Below, piece by piece: positions 1-8,300 of a stretch of DNA of 36,881 nt. Numbering within the stretch: position 1 is the stretch's first letter; every line of letters begins with the position of its first letter. This DNA is from Marilutibacter chinensis (lineage in GTDB: Bacteria > Pseudomonadota > Gammaproteobacteria > Xanthomonadales > Xanthomonadaceae), in contig NZ_JAKJPO010000024.1 of the NCBI RefSeq assembly GCF_021725675.1, positions 1 through 36,881 on the forward strand. The letters are read 5' to 3'. The notes below the pieces were generated by a model. That model made no database searches and had not been told where the DNA came from. It saw only the letters and a list, made by a program, of their open reading frames with translations. The translations under genes were made by a program, and so were the position numbers.

Positions 1-45
1 GATGGTAGTGTGGCTCAAGCCATGCGAGAGTAGGTCATCGCTGAA
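1..45 (+). rRNA. rrf: 5S ribosomal RNA, 3' end (partial)
   Basis: The first bases match the conserved 3' third of bacterial 5S rRNA: GATGGTAGTGTGG, a short loop, then CCATGCGAGAGTAGG. The window begins inside the gene, so only about 45 of roughly 120 nucleotides are present. The exact 3' end is estimated, because the pairing 5' strand lies outside the window. A strong terminator follows at once, so this is the end of an rrn operon read into the window from the left. The next gene (Y-family polymerase) is on the opposite strand and converges on it. Confidence 0.9.
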
Positions 46-56
46 CATTTACACCG

Positions 57-93
57 AAGGCCGGTCCCCACAAGGGGCCGGCCTTCTTCTTTG
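57..93 (+). terminator. Rho-independent terminator of the rRNA operon
   Basis: A GC-rich inverted repeat, AAGGCCGGTCCCC (57-69) and GGGGCCGGCCTT (74-85), closes a four-base ACAA loop with one bulged T. It is followed by the pyrimidine tract CTTCTTT. It sits about 12 bases after the 5S rRNA end, as expected for an rrn terminator, and also shields the convergent polymerase gene. Confidence 0.85.
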
Positions 94-177
94 CAACACC
101 GCCCACAACTGGGCTCGGCCGAACTCCTTACCGCCCGCCACCGTCAGGCGAGAAAGCGCGGCCAGCAGGCCGGCCGC

Positions 178-1644
178 CTAGAACAAACGCCCCTGCGCCG
201 ATACCTCTTCCTCGGCCGGCGGGGCGGACGGGCCTGTACCGTAACCGGACGGGGAACGTCCTGCGCGTGGCGGTTGCTGCCGTTGCTGCGCCAGCCTGTG
301 CGCCTGCTCGGCCAGCACCTTGAATTGGCGTTCGCGCTGCAGCCACAGTTCGTCGGCGGTTTCATGCTCCGTGCGGGCGTGGGCGTCTTCTTCCAGCGCC
401 GTCTCGGGGATCTTGGAGAACGGGATCCGCATCGGCGCGGCATCGTGGGCGAGAGCCGCCTGCATCGCGCCGACGTAAAGGGTGTTGTTGCCGTAGCGAC
501 GATTGATCGCATCCAGTGCCTGGCTCAGTTTTCTGGAGCGGTCGCGGTTGGGCAGCAGTCCGTGGCTGTCCGCCTCGACCTGTTCCAGCCCGGTCAGCGA
601 CACCGCCACGGACAGCGGCGGGTGCTGCCGCGGGTCCCAGCGTCTGCGCTCGCGCGCTCGCGCCAGCACGTCCAACTGGCGGGCGAGCATCGCCAGCAGG
701 CTGGGCGTATCGTCCAGCGCGGCGAAGCGCAGGTGGCGTTCGAAACGGCGTTCGAGGCCGACGAAGCGCAGACTGACCGACATGCCGGTGGCCTGGAAGC
801 CTTCGTGGCGCATCCGCATCGCCGCCTTGGCCAGTAGCTTGAACAGCACTGCGCGGGCCCCCTCGTGACTGCGCAGTGCCGGATCGAGCACGTGAGAATG
901 GCCGATGCTGCCGCGGCGTGTTGGCGGCGCGGGCAATTCGTGGCCGCGCAGCTGCAGCCAGTAGCGTTCGCCCTCGATGCTGCCCCAGGCCAGACGCAGC
1001 TGGCGGCGGCCGGCCTCGTACAGTTGCCTGACCGTGGAGATCCCGGCCCGCTGGAGGCGCCGGGCCATCGAGGGGCCGATCCCGCACAGGTCGCGCAGCT
1101 CCAGCGAATAGAGGATATCCGGCAGGTCGGACGCCTCGATCACGGTCAGCCCGTCGGGCTTGCGCATGTCCGAGGCGGTCTTGGCGAGGAAGCGGTTGGG
1201 GGCGATTCCGATCGAGCAGCGGATCGCGGGGCTGTAGCCGCGGTCGTGCAGGGTCTGCTTGATGCGCCTGGCGATCGCTTCGGCGTTGCCGCGCTCGCGC
1301 TCGCGCCCGATCAGGCGGCACGGCACCTCGTCGATCGACAACGGTTTGTCGTGCGGGATGCAGTCCTCGATCGCGGCCATCAGCTCGTGGTGCATCTCGA
1401 TGTAGCGCGCCGGCCGCGCCTGCCGGATCTCGAGCTGCGGGCACAGCTCCAGTGCTTCCCATACCGGGGTTCCGGTCCTGATGCCGAACGCCTTGGCCTC
1501 GTAACTGGCGGCGATGCAGCAGGTCGTCGCCGCCAGCACCGGCACCACCGCGACAGGCCGCCCGAGCAGCGCGCCGGGCGCGTCGAACTGCTCGACCGAG
1601 GCGAAGTAGGAATTGAAGTCGACGAACAGGCAGCGCAGAGTCAT
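178..1644 (-). CDS. Y-family (DinB/UmuC-type) translesion DNA polymerase
   Basis: This 488-residue protein has a Y-family palm and fingers. Residues 9-19 read DFNSYFASVEQ, giving the first metal-binding aspartate (D9) and an aromatic steric-gate region. SIDE at 103-106 gives the other two acidic residues (D105, E106). A helix-hairpin-helix-like stretch (CGIGPSMARRLQRAGI) lies near residue 185, followed by a little-finger domain. The last five residues, QGRLF, fit a beta-clamp-binding motif. It differs from ordinary DinB in SIDEVPCRL instead of SIDEAFLDL, in an Asn at the DxD-like second position, and in a long Pro/Gly-rich tail. No imuA or umuD partner is adjacent. It is probably an error-prone lesion-bypass polymerase; the subgroup is not resolved. 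It is the last gene of the minus-strand block and converges on the rRNA operon. Confidence 0.85.
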   Translation of the reverse strand: MTLRCLFVDFNSYFASVEQFDAPGALLGRPVAVVPVLAATTCCIAASYEAKAFGIRTGTPVWEALELCPQLEIRQARPARYIEMHHELMAAIEDCIPHDKPLSIDEVPCRLIGRERERGNAEAIARRIKQTLHDRGYSPAIRCSIGIAPNRFLAKTASDMRKPDGLTVIEASDLPDILYSLELRDLCGIGPSMARRLQRAGISTVRQLYEAGRRQLRLAWGSIEGERYWLQLRGHELPAPPTRRGSIGHSHVLDPALRSHEGARAVLFKLLAKAAMRMRHEGFQATGMSVSLRFVGLERRFERHLRFAALDDTPSLLAMLARQLDVLARARERRRWDPRQHPPLSVAVSLTGLEQVEADSHGLLPNRDRSRKLSQALDAINRRYGNNTLYVGAMQAALAHDAAPMRIPFSKIPETALEEDAHARTEHETADELWLQRERQFKVLAEQAHRLAQQRQQPPRAGRSPSGYGTGPSAPPAEEEVSAQGRLF

Positions 1645-1727
1645 GGCGGCCGGGGTGTTGCCCTGGGCGCTCCAGTATCGCGCCGCCCGGTCTCAGTGGA
1701 AAAGACACCTGCGAATCAATGGCTTGC

Positions 1728-2417
1728 TCAATCGCCGGCGAGGAAATACCGCAGCCACCATTCCCCGGACTCGGCATTCAGCGACAAGGCAAGGCGGTAG
1801 TCGATCTGGCTGCGGGCGTAGGCCGTGCTGACAAAGCCTTCCACACCCGAAGCCAGGCGGACCCTGGTCCAGCCCTCGGGATCGGAGTCGGTGTGTTCGT
1901 CACGAACTTCGGTCAGGACGACGTGGCTGACCCGGGCGACGACTTTGCCGTTCAGTCCCGGCCGCTCGCGGATGGCGACGTCGGTGCCGGTGATGACGCG
2001 GGCATCGAAGGGGTCGATCTCGCCCGGCGTTGCGAGGCAGAACACGTACGGCGTGCAATATTCGAAACCTTCTTCCGATTCGCGGGCCTCGCCCGGCAGG
2101 GCGAGGATTGCGTCCAGCTGCTGCCACAACTGGCGGCGCTCGCGGCCGTCCTCGTCCCACATGCGACGGAAATCCTCCGGCCCATGGTCGCCGCCGAAGC
2201 TGAATTTGCTGTCGGGGCGGATGCGGGCAAGCAAGGCGTCCATGTCGCGTCGGGCGACGATGGCTGCGAGTTCCTGCCTGGCTATTTGCAGCGCAGGAGG
2301 CAGTTGTTCGACGGGCGGAGCGAAGACCGGGTCTGGAGTCGGCGGGGCGCCCGTGCCCGTACCGGCGGCGAGGCTCAGCATGATCCCGTTGGCGATGACG
2401 AAAGCACACCGGCGCAT
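1728..2417 (-). CDS. Exported SH3-domain (SH3b) protein of unknown function
   Basis: A 229-residue protein. Its N-terminus (MRRCAFVIANGIMLSLAAGTG) looks like a signal peptide, so it probably acts in the periplasm. The middle (about 45-130) is charged and has two cysteines in a YCTPYVFC segment that could form a disulfide. Residues about 138-205 (VITGTDVAIRERPGLNGKVV and onward) look like a bacterial SH3 domain, the type often found in cell-envelope proteins. The final segment ends in WWLRYFLAGD. The start lies only 7 bases after the rpiA stop, so it is probably co-transcribed with rpiA. I recognise no enzymatic motif; a role in envelope or peptidoglycan binding is inference from the SH3b fold only. 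Confidence 0.7.
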   Translation of the reverse strand: MRRCAFVIANGIMLSLAAGTGTGAPPTPDPVFAPPVEQLPPALQIARQELAAIVARRDMDALLARIRPDSKFSFGGDHGPEDFRRMWDEDGRERRQLWQQLDAILALPGEARESEEGFEYCTPYVFCLATPGEIDPFDARVITGTDVAIRERPGLNGKVVARVSHVVLTEVRDEHTDSDPEGWTRVRLASGVEGFVSTAYARSQIDYRLALSLNAESGEWWLRYFLAGD

Positions 2418-2424
2418 CGTGGCT

Positions 2425-3087
2425 TCATAGTACCAGCGGCGGTTCGCCGCCTACGATCACCACGTCGGCGCCGCGCCGCGCGAACAGGCCCACGCAGACC
2501 ACGCCCGGGATCGCATTGATCGTCTGCTCCAGAGCGACCGGGTCGGTGATCGACAGGTTGTGGATGTCGAGCACCCAGTTGCCGTTGTCGGTGACGACTG
2601 CGGCGCCGTCGGCGTTCTGGCGCCAGACCGGCTGGCCGCCGGTGCCGGCGAGGATCTCGCGTGCGACCAGGCTGCGCGCCATCGGAATCACCTCGACCGG
2701 CAGGGGGAATCCGCCGAGCACGTCGACACGCTTGCTCGGATCGATGATGCATACGAACTTCTCGCTCGCCTCGGCGATGATCTTCTCGCGGGTCAGCGCG
2801 GCGCCGCCGCCCTTGATCAGCCGTTTGTGCGGATCGCACTCGTCGGCGCCGTCGACATACAGCGACAACGGACCCGTGGCATTGAGATCGAGCACCTCGA
2901 TGCCATGGCCGCGCAGGCGCTCGCTGCTTTGCTCCGAGCTGGATACCGCCCCCTTGACGCGGTCCTTGATGCGGGCGAGGGCGTCGATGAAGTAGGCAAC
3001 GGTCGAACCGGTCCCAACGCCGACAATCATGCCGTTTTCGACGTATTCGATGGCTTTTTCGGCCGCCAGGCGCTTGGATTCGGACAT
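2425..3087 (-). CDS. rpiA: Ribose-5-phosphate isomerase A
   Basis: RpiA interconverts ribose 5-phosphate and ribulose 5-phosphate in the non-oxidative pentose phosphate pathway in the cytoplasm. The protein is 220 residues, the usual length, and starts [16 protein letters not shown]. Family hallmarks are all present: the phosphate-binding GVGTGSTV loop near residue 23, [17 protein letters not shown] (substrate-binding acidic cluster), and [12 protein letters not shown] with the catalytic glutamate region. It lies between an EVE-domain gene (66-base gap) and the SH3 gene (7-base gap), all on the minus strand. In Escherichia coli rpiA also lies near fau and ssrS, so this is old synteny. Confidence 0.97.
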   Translation of the reverse strand: MSESKRLAAEKAIEYVENGMIVGVGTGSTVAYFIDALARIKDRVKGAVSSSEQSSERLRGHGIEVLDLNATGPLSLYVDGADECDPHKRLIKGGGAALTREKIIAEASEKFVCIIDPSKRVDVLGGFPLPVEVIPMARSLVAREILAGTGGQPVWRQNADGAAVVTDNGNWVLDIHNLSITDPVALEQTINAIPGVVCVGLFARRGADVVIVGGEPPLVL

Positions 3088-3153
3088 GGACTGGTTACTG
3101 GAGTCTGAGTGGAAGGAAGGGGATCTCCCGGGCCGGCCGGGGACGATGGATGC

Positions 3154-3620
<467 letters not shown>

Positions 3621-3624
<4 letters not shown>

Positions 3625-4253
3625 GCGGCAGGTGTCGGGTCGGTGGACATGGGATTGGCGTGGCCGTGGAAGTCGTGGATCGCCGCTTCGGTGCAGACCG
3701 CATCGAGCGGCACGTCCCAGGGAGCGGCCTGGAGGCCGTCGACCCTCTGCAGCTCGAATGCGGCACCCACCAGCCACGGCGGCGCGGGACGCTCGTGGCG
3801 AAACGCGAGGTTGCGATCGTACCAGCCGCCACCCATGCCGAGCCGCTGCCCGTGCGGGCCGAACCCTACTAGCGGCAGCACCATCAGCGCCATCTCTGGC
3901 GCATCGAGCAGGGCGGAAGCGGGCACGTCGGGTTCGGGAATGCCGTAGCGGTTCTCGACCAGGGCGTCGCCCGGCCGCCAGGGGGCGAAGTGGAGGCGGA
4001 AATCCGCACCCAGTACCGGCAGGTGGAAACGACAGGCCTCCGGCAGTCCGCGCAACCACGTATCCAGACCGATCTCGCCGTCGCAGGCCCAGTAGCCGGC
4101 CACCGCCCCCGAGCGCGGGGCGAACGGCAGCGCCAGCAGTCGCTCGGCGAGCCGTCCCTCCGCGGCCCGGCGGTCGGCATCGGGCAAGACGCGGCGTCGC
4201 CGTCGCAGATCCTCGCGGAGCTGGCGGCGCTGGACGGGCTCAGGGGACGTCAT
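3621..4253 (-). CDS. fau: 5-formyltetrahydrofolate cyclo-ligase
   Basis: This enzyme (also called YgfA or MTHFS) uses ATP to convert 5-formyltetrahydrofolate to 5,10-methenyltetrahydrofolate, rescuing folate from a storage or inhibitory form. The protein has 210 residues. It has the basic N-terminal helix RRQLREDLRRRRR, the substrate region ENRYGIPEP, and the nucleotide-binding loop GMGGGWYDR (near residue 138), a variant of the family GxGxGYYD. It lies directly downstream of 6S RNA, the arrangement known in E. coli, where ssrS and ygfA are co-transcribed. Its stop overlaps the start of the EVE gene. Confidence 0.95.
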
Positions 4254-4362
4254 CCGATCGGTTCCGGTTCACGGCGGCTGGAGCGGCGCCGGGTTGGCGG
4301 GCGTCTGGCGGGCCGGGGCATCCGCTCACGATCGCGGTACGTCCTCCCCCCAGATGCGCGAA

Positions 4363-4381
4363 CAGCGCCACGGGGGCGCTG
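4363..4381 (-). other. Small perfect hairpin between 6S RNA and fau
   Basis: A 7-base-pair perfect inverted repeat (CAGCGCC/GGCGCTG) with a 5-base loop lies 16 bases downstream of the 6S RNA 3' end. It has no clean T-tract, so it is more likely a processing or attenuation structure in the ssrS-fau transcript than a true terminator. This is inference from position and symmetry only. Confidence 0.35.
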
Positions 4382-4396
4382 CACGCGGAAATGAAA

Positions 4397-4580
4397 GTCC
4401 TCCACCAATGGCGATGCGTGCGAAACGACCTTGAACCCGGGGTTCAAGTGGGGATGCTTGGAGGCCGTCGGGCTTCCCGCTACAAGGCGGACCTGCACTC
4501 CGGGCCTTCGTTGCACCCCCGCGGTCGCAATTAAGGGACAAGGCGAATGTTTGCGCACGCCGTCGTCCACAGCAGAGGAC
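4397..4580 (-). ncRNA. ssrS: 6S RNA
   Basis: 6S RNA mimics an open promoter and sequesters sigma-70 RNA polymerase in stationary phase. On the minus strand the RNA contains CTTGAACCCCGGGTTCAAG, nearly identical to the diagnostic hairpin in the 3' half of E. coli 6S RNA (CTTGAACC..GGGTTCAAG). The ends pair: GTCCTC at the 5' end (4575-4580) with GAGGAC at the 3' end (4397-4402). An inner stem GCGTGCG/CGCACGC flanks what would be the central bubble. The length between closing pairs is 184 nucleotides, the same as in E. coli. It sits between zapA and fau, the conserved gammaproteobacterial position, and has its own promoter at 4589-4616. Confidence 0.9.
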
Positions 4581-4588
4581 GTGCGCGA

Positions 4589-4616
4589 AGTATAGCGTGC
4601 CCGCCGGGAGTGTCGC
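4589..4616 (-). promoter_or_regulatory. ssrS (6S RNA) promoter
   Basis: Read on the minus strand, a -10 box TATACT (4589-4594; five of six to consensus) lies 8 bases before the inferred 5' end at 4580. A -35-like GCGACA (4611-4616; four of six) lies upstream with a 16-base spacer. The agreement between this promoter and the independently inferred RNA end supports both. Confidence 0.65.
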
Positions 4617-4673
4617 GCCCGCTTGTCGGTGCGAGGCGAAGTCCGGTTCAGGCTTGCGGCGGCGTCGCGGCGC

Positions 4674-4979
4674 TCAGGCCGGCGGCGTGTCGAGCAGACC
4701 GTCGAGCTTGCGGTTGAGATCGGCCAGCGTCCGCGCGAGCTCGCGATCGTGGCGGCCTTCCTCGGTACGCAGCTGTTGCAGCTCGTGCGCGAAGTTGAGC
4801 GCGGCCAGCACCGCGACGCGGTCGAGCGCGACCATCCGGTTGCTGCCGCGGATCTCGCGCATCTTGCTGTCGAGCAGCTTCGCGGCGGCCAGCAGCTCGT
4901 CGCGCTCATCGGGTTCGCAGCCGACGGTGTATTCGCGATCGAGCAGGCGGATGCTGACCGGGGTGGCAGGACTGGTCAC
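4674..4979 (-). CDS. zapA: Cell division protein ZapA
   Basis: ZapA binds FtsZ and bundles protofilaments at the Z-ring. The protein has 101 residues: an N-terminal globular part (SIRLLDREYTVGCEPDERDEL) followed by a helix that forms a coiled coil (about 55-95). The conserved stretch LLAAAKLLDSKMREIR with a following NRMVALDRVAVLAALNFAHEL is typical of the family. Its start overlaps the stop of the upstream coiled-coil gene by four bases. The order zapA then 6S RNA then fau is the classical gammaproteobacterial arrangement. Confidence 0.93.
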   Translation of the reverse strand: MTSPATPVSIRLLDREYTVGCEPDERDELLAAAKLLDSKMREIRGSNRMVALDRVAVLAALNFAHELQQLRTEEGRHDRELARTLADLNRKLDGLLDTPPA

Positions 4980-5197
4980 GTGTGCTGCTCCAGCGACTTC
5001 AGGCGCGCGATCATGGCCTCGACCCGGATCCGGGCCTGCTCGTTCTTGGCCAGCAGCGCCGAACGCTCGCCGACCAGTTGTTCCTGCTGCTGGCGCAGGC
5101 TGCGGTTCTCCTCGCCCAGCCGGCGGGTGCGCTCGGCCAGCTGCTCGACGCGGGCGGCGAGGGCTTGCAGTTGCGCGAGGAGTTCGGCGTGATCCAT
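4976..5197 (-). CDS. TIGR02449/ZapB-like small coiled-coil protein
   Basis: A 73-residue, almost wholly alpha-helical protein with heptad character (LLAQLQALAARVEQLAERTRRLGEENRSL-type repeats), rich in Gln, Glu and Arg, with no membrane segment. It resembles the short coiled-coil family TIGR02449 found directly upstream of zapA in xanthomonads and pseudomonads, and the division factor ZapB in general shape. Its stop overlaps the zapA start, so the two are translationally coupled. A role in Z-ring assembly is inference from this coupling. A candidate promoter places the transcript start at the ATG itself, so the mRNA may be leaderless. Confidence 0.8.
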   Translation of the reverse strand: MDHAELLAQLQALAARVEQLAERTRRLGEENRSLRQQQEQLVGERSALLAKNEQARIRVEAMIARLKSLEQHT

Positions 5198-5203
5198 GGC
5201 GGC

Positions 5204-5232
5204 ATGATGGGCAGCGGCCCGACCGGGGTCAA
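5204..5232 (-). promoter_or_regulatory. Candidate promoter of the TIGR02449-zapA transcript (leaderless)
   Basis: On the minus strand TTGACC (5227-5232; five of six to the -35 consensus) and CATCAT (5204-5209; four of six to the -10) are separated by 17 bases. Exactly six bases lie between the -10 box and the ATG at 5197, so transcription would begin at the start codon. No Shine-Dalgarno sequence precedes the ATG. Confidence 0.5.
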
Positions 5233-5312
5233 GCTGGGGTCTGGCGGTCGGCGCGGGGCCGTCACGGTCCAGGTACCGGCGACGGCACGGGCGGCACCGG
5301 CATGGCCGGTCC

Positions 5313-8300
5313 TCAGGCGCTGGCGAGGGGGGGCGGCTGCGGGGGACGCCCCTGCCATTCGCTCAGGAAGGCGGCGCAGCTGGACGCGTCGAGCGGACGG
5401 GACAGCCAGTAGCCCTGGACCTCGTCGCAGCCGTTGGCGAGCAGGAACTGCATCTGGCTCTCGTCCTCGACGCCTTCGGCGATCACGTTCAGGCCGAGGG
5501 AATGGGCCATCGTGATCACCGTGCTGGTGATCGCGGCGTCGTCGGAGTCGCCACCCAGGTCGTCGACGAATTCCTTGTCGATCTTCAGCGATGTGATCGG
5601 CAGCCGCTTGAGGTAGGCCAGCGAGGAATAACCGGTGCCGAAGTCGTCGACCGCCAGACCGACGCCGAGCCGTCGGAGTGCCGCAAGCGTCGCCGCTCCC
5701 TGCTCGGCATTGGCCATGATCACGCTTTCGGTCAGCTCCAGCTCCAGCCGGTCCGGCGGGATGCCGGTGTCCTCGAGCGCCCGCGCGACGACTTGCGGCA
5801 GGTTGCCGCGCAGCAGCTGCAGCGCGGATACGTTGACCGCCATCGTCAGGTCCGTGTGACCCTGGTGGCGCCATTGCATCAGCCGCATGCAGGCCTCGCG
5901 CAACGCCCACTCGCCGATGTCGAGGATCAGGCCGGTTTCCTCTGCGAGCGGGATGAACTGCGACGGCGGAATCATTCCGTGTTCGTCGCTGTGCCAGCGC
6001 AGCAGCGCCTCGACGCCGGTGATGCGCTGGTCGCGCAGGGAAAGCTGCGGCTGGTACACCAGCTGCAGTTCGCCGCGGTCGAGGACCTTGCGCAATGCGG
6101 CGGTGATGGTCGCGCGGCGTCGGATCTCCACGTCCATCGTCTCGTGATAGCGCATCCAGGTGCGCCGGCCCGCTGCCTTGGCCTGGTACATCGCGGTGTC
6201 GGCGTGCTTGAGCAGGTCGGTCGGGACCTGGGCATGGTCCGGGTACAGGCTGATGCCGATCGACGGCGAGATCGAGACGTCGTGGCGCTCGTCGAAGTCG
6301 AGCGCGGTCTCGAATGCCTCCAGCAACTGGCGCGCCACCTGTTCGGCCTGCTCGATGTTCTCCAGGTCCTCGAGCACGACGGTGAATTCGTCTCCGCCGA
6401 GGCGGGCGACGGTGTGCTCGGGGCCCACGGTCTGCTGCAGGCGGTTGGCTGCTGCGCGCAGGATACGGTCGCCGGCGGCGTGGCCGAGCGAGTCGTTGAT
6501 GTCCTTGAAGCGGTCCAGGTCGAGGAACAGCAGCGCGATCTTGCGGTTGTTGCGGCGGGCACGGACGATCGCCCTCGACAGCCGTTCCGACAGCAGCGCA
6601 CGGTTGGGCAGGCTGGTCAACGTGTCGTAATTGGCGAGGTAGCGCAGCTCCTGCTCGGCGCGTTTCTGGTCGGTGATGTCGGCCAGCACCGCGACGTAGT
6701 GTCCGACCTCGCCGCCGGCCTCGTGGACCGCCGTGCTCTGCAGCGCGCACAGGAACTCGTTGCCGTCCTTGCGTCGTTGCCAGATCTCGCCGGACCAGCG
6801 TCCCTGGCGTTCGAGCTCCTCGCGCAGTTGCCGGTAGAACCCGGCTTCGTGCTGCTGGCTGTCGAGCAGGCCGGTCGAGCGGCCGATCACTTCGCTGGCC
6901 TGGTAGCCGGTCATCCGCTCGAACGCCGGATTCACGGAAACGAAGTTGAAGTCGCGGTCGAACACCGCAACCGCCTCGGCCATGCTGCGCAGTACCTCGG
7001 TGGCGATCCGGCGCTCGCGCTCGGCGCTGCGGCTGCGGGTGATGTCGCGGGCGGTGCCGGCCACGCGCACCGCGCGGCCCTGGGCATCGCGCTCGACGAC
7101 GCGCCCGCGCGCGCGCATCCAGGCCCAGTCGCCTTCGGGCGTGCGAGAACGATGCTCGGACAGGAACAGTGCGGTGTCGCCGCGCAAGTGGCGACGCAAC
7201 TGTTCGGAAACACGCGGCAGGTCGTCTGCATGTACCTCGTGCACGGTGTTGACCTGGGTCTGGGTGGTGATCTGCGGGGCGGCGCCGTCGGGGTCGTGGA
7301 CGCGCATCCAGTGCAGCTGCTTCTGGCCCAGGTCGTAGTCCCAGAACTGGTCGCCCGAGGCCCACAACGCGAGCTTGAGGCGCTCCTCGCGTTCGCGGAT
7401 CTGCTGGAACCAGCCCTGTTCGCGCAGGTGGTTGCGACGCCAGTGCCAGCCCGCCACCAGTGCGCCGACCAGCGCCGCCAGCGCCACCAGGGCCACGGTC
7501 AGCGGATGGCGCCACAGCGGCGGAGCGACATGGACCGGCAACTGCAGTTCGGACGCGCTCCAGACGCCGTCGCGGTTGGTCGACTGCGCACGGAAGGTGT
7601 AACGCCCCGGCGGCAGCCGGGTATAGGTGATGTCGGGCTGGTCGCCGTTGTCGATCCAGTCGCGATCGAAACCGTCCATCCGGTAGCGGTAGCGCAGCGA
7701 TGCGGTAGGGGCGTAGTCGAGCGCGCCGATGCGCAGGCGCAGCATGTCGGTGCCGCCCGGGATGTCGAGCATGCGCGGCTGCCACAGGGTCGCGCCGTCG
7801 CTGGGCGACTGGGTGCCGATGCGCGCCGACAGCAGGCGCAGCGGTGGGACGTAGGCGGAGTCGCGGATGCGGTCGGGGGCGAACAGGTTCAGTCCGCGCA
7901 CGCCGCCGAACAACAGGCGGCCGTCGCGCAGCCGGGTCGACGCGCCGCCATTGAACTCCCGGTCCTGCAGTCCGTCCGCCAGTCCGTAGTGGCGGATGTC
8001 GCCGCCGGCCGGGTCGAAGCGCAGCATGCCGGCGTCGGTGCCCATCCACAGCTGGCCGTCCCGTCCTTCCTCGATCGAGAACACCATCGGCACCGGCTGA
8101 TCGGCGAGCCCCGCCGCGAGCGGGTGGTCGAAACGGATACGGCCGTCGTCGTCCTCCAGCACCCGGCTCAGGCCCGAGCGGGTGCCGATCCAGACCGTGC
8201 CGGCATGATCCATCCTCAACGCCCGCACCAGGTTGCCCGACAGGCTGTCCGGCGCGTTGGCGCCGTGGCGGAACTGGCGCAGCTGGCCGCTGTCCGGATC

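Noticed and set aside
865..1800. Plus-strand open frames opposite the Y-family polymerase gene
   Set aside because: Arginine/proline-rich shadows without a domain or promoter.
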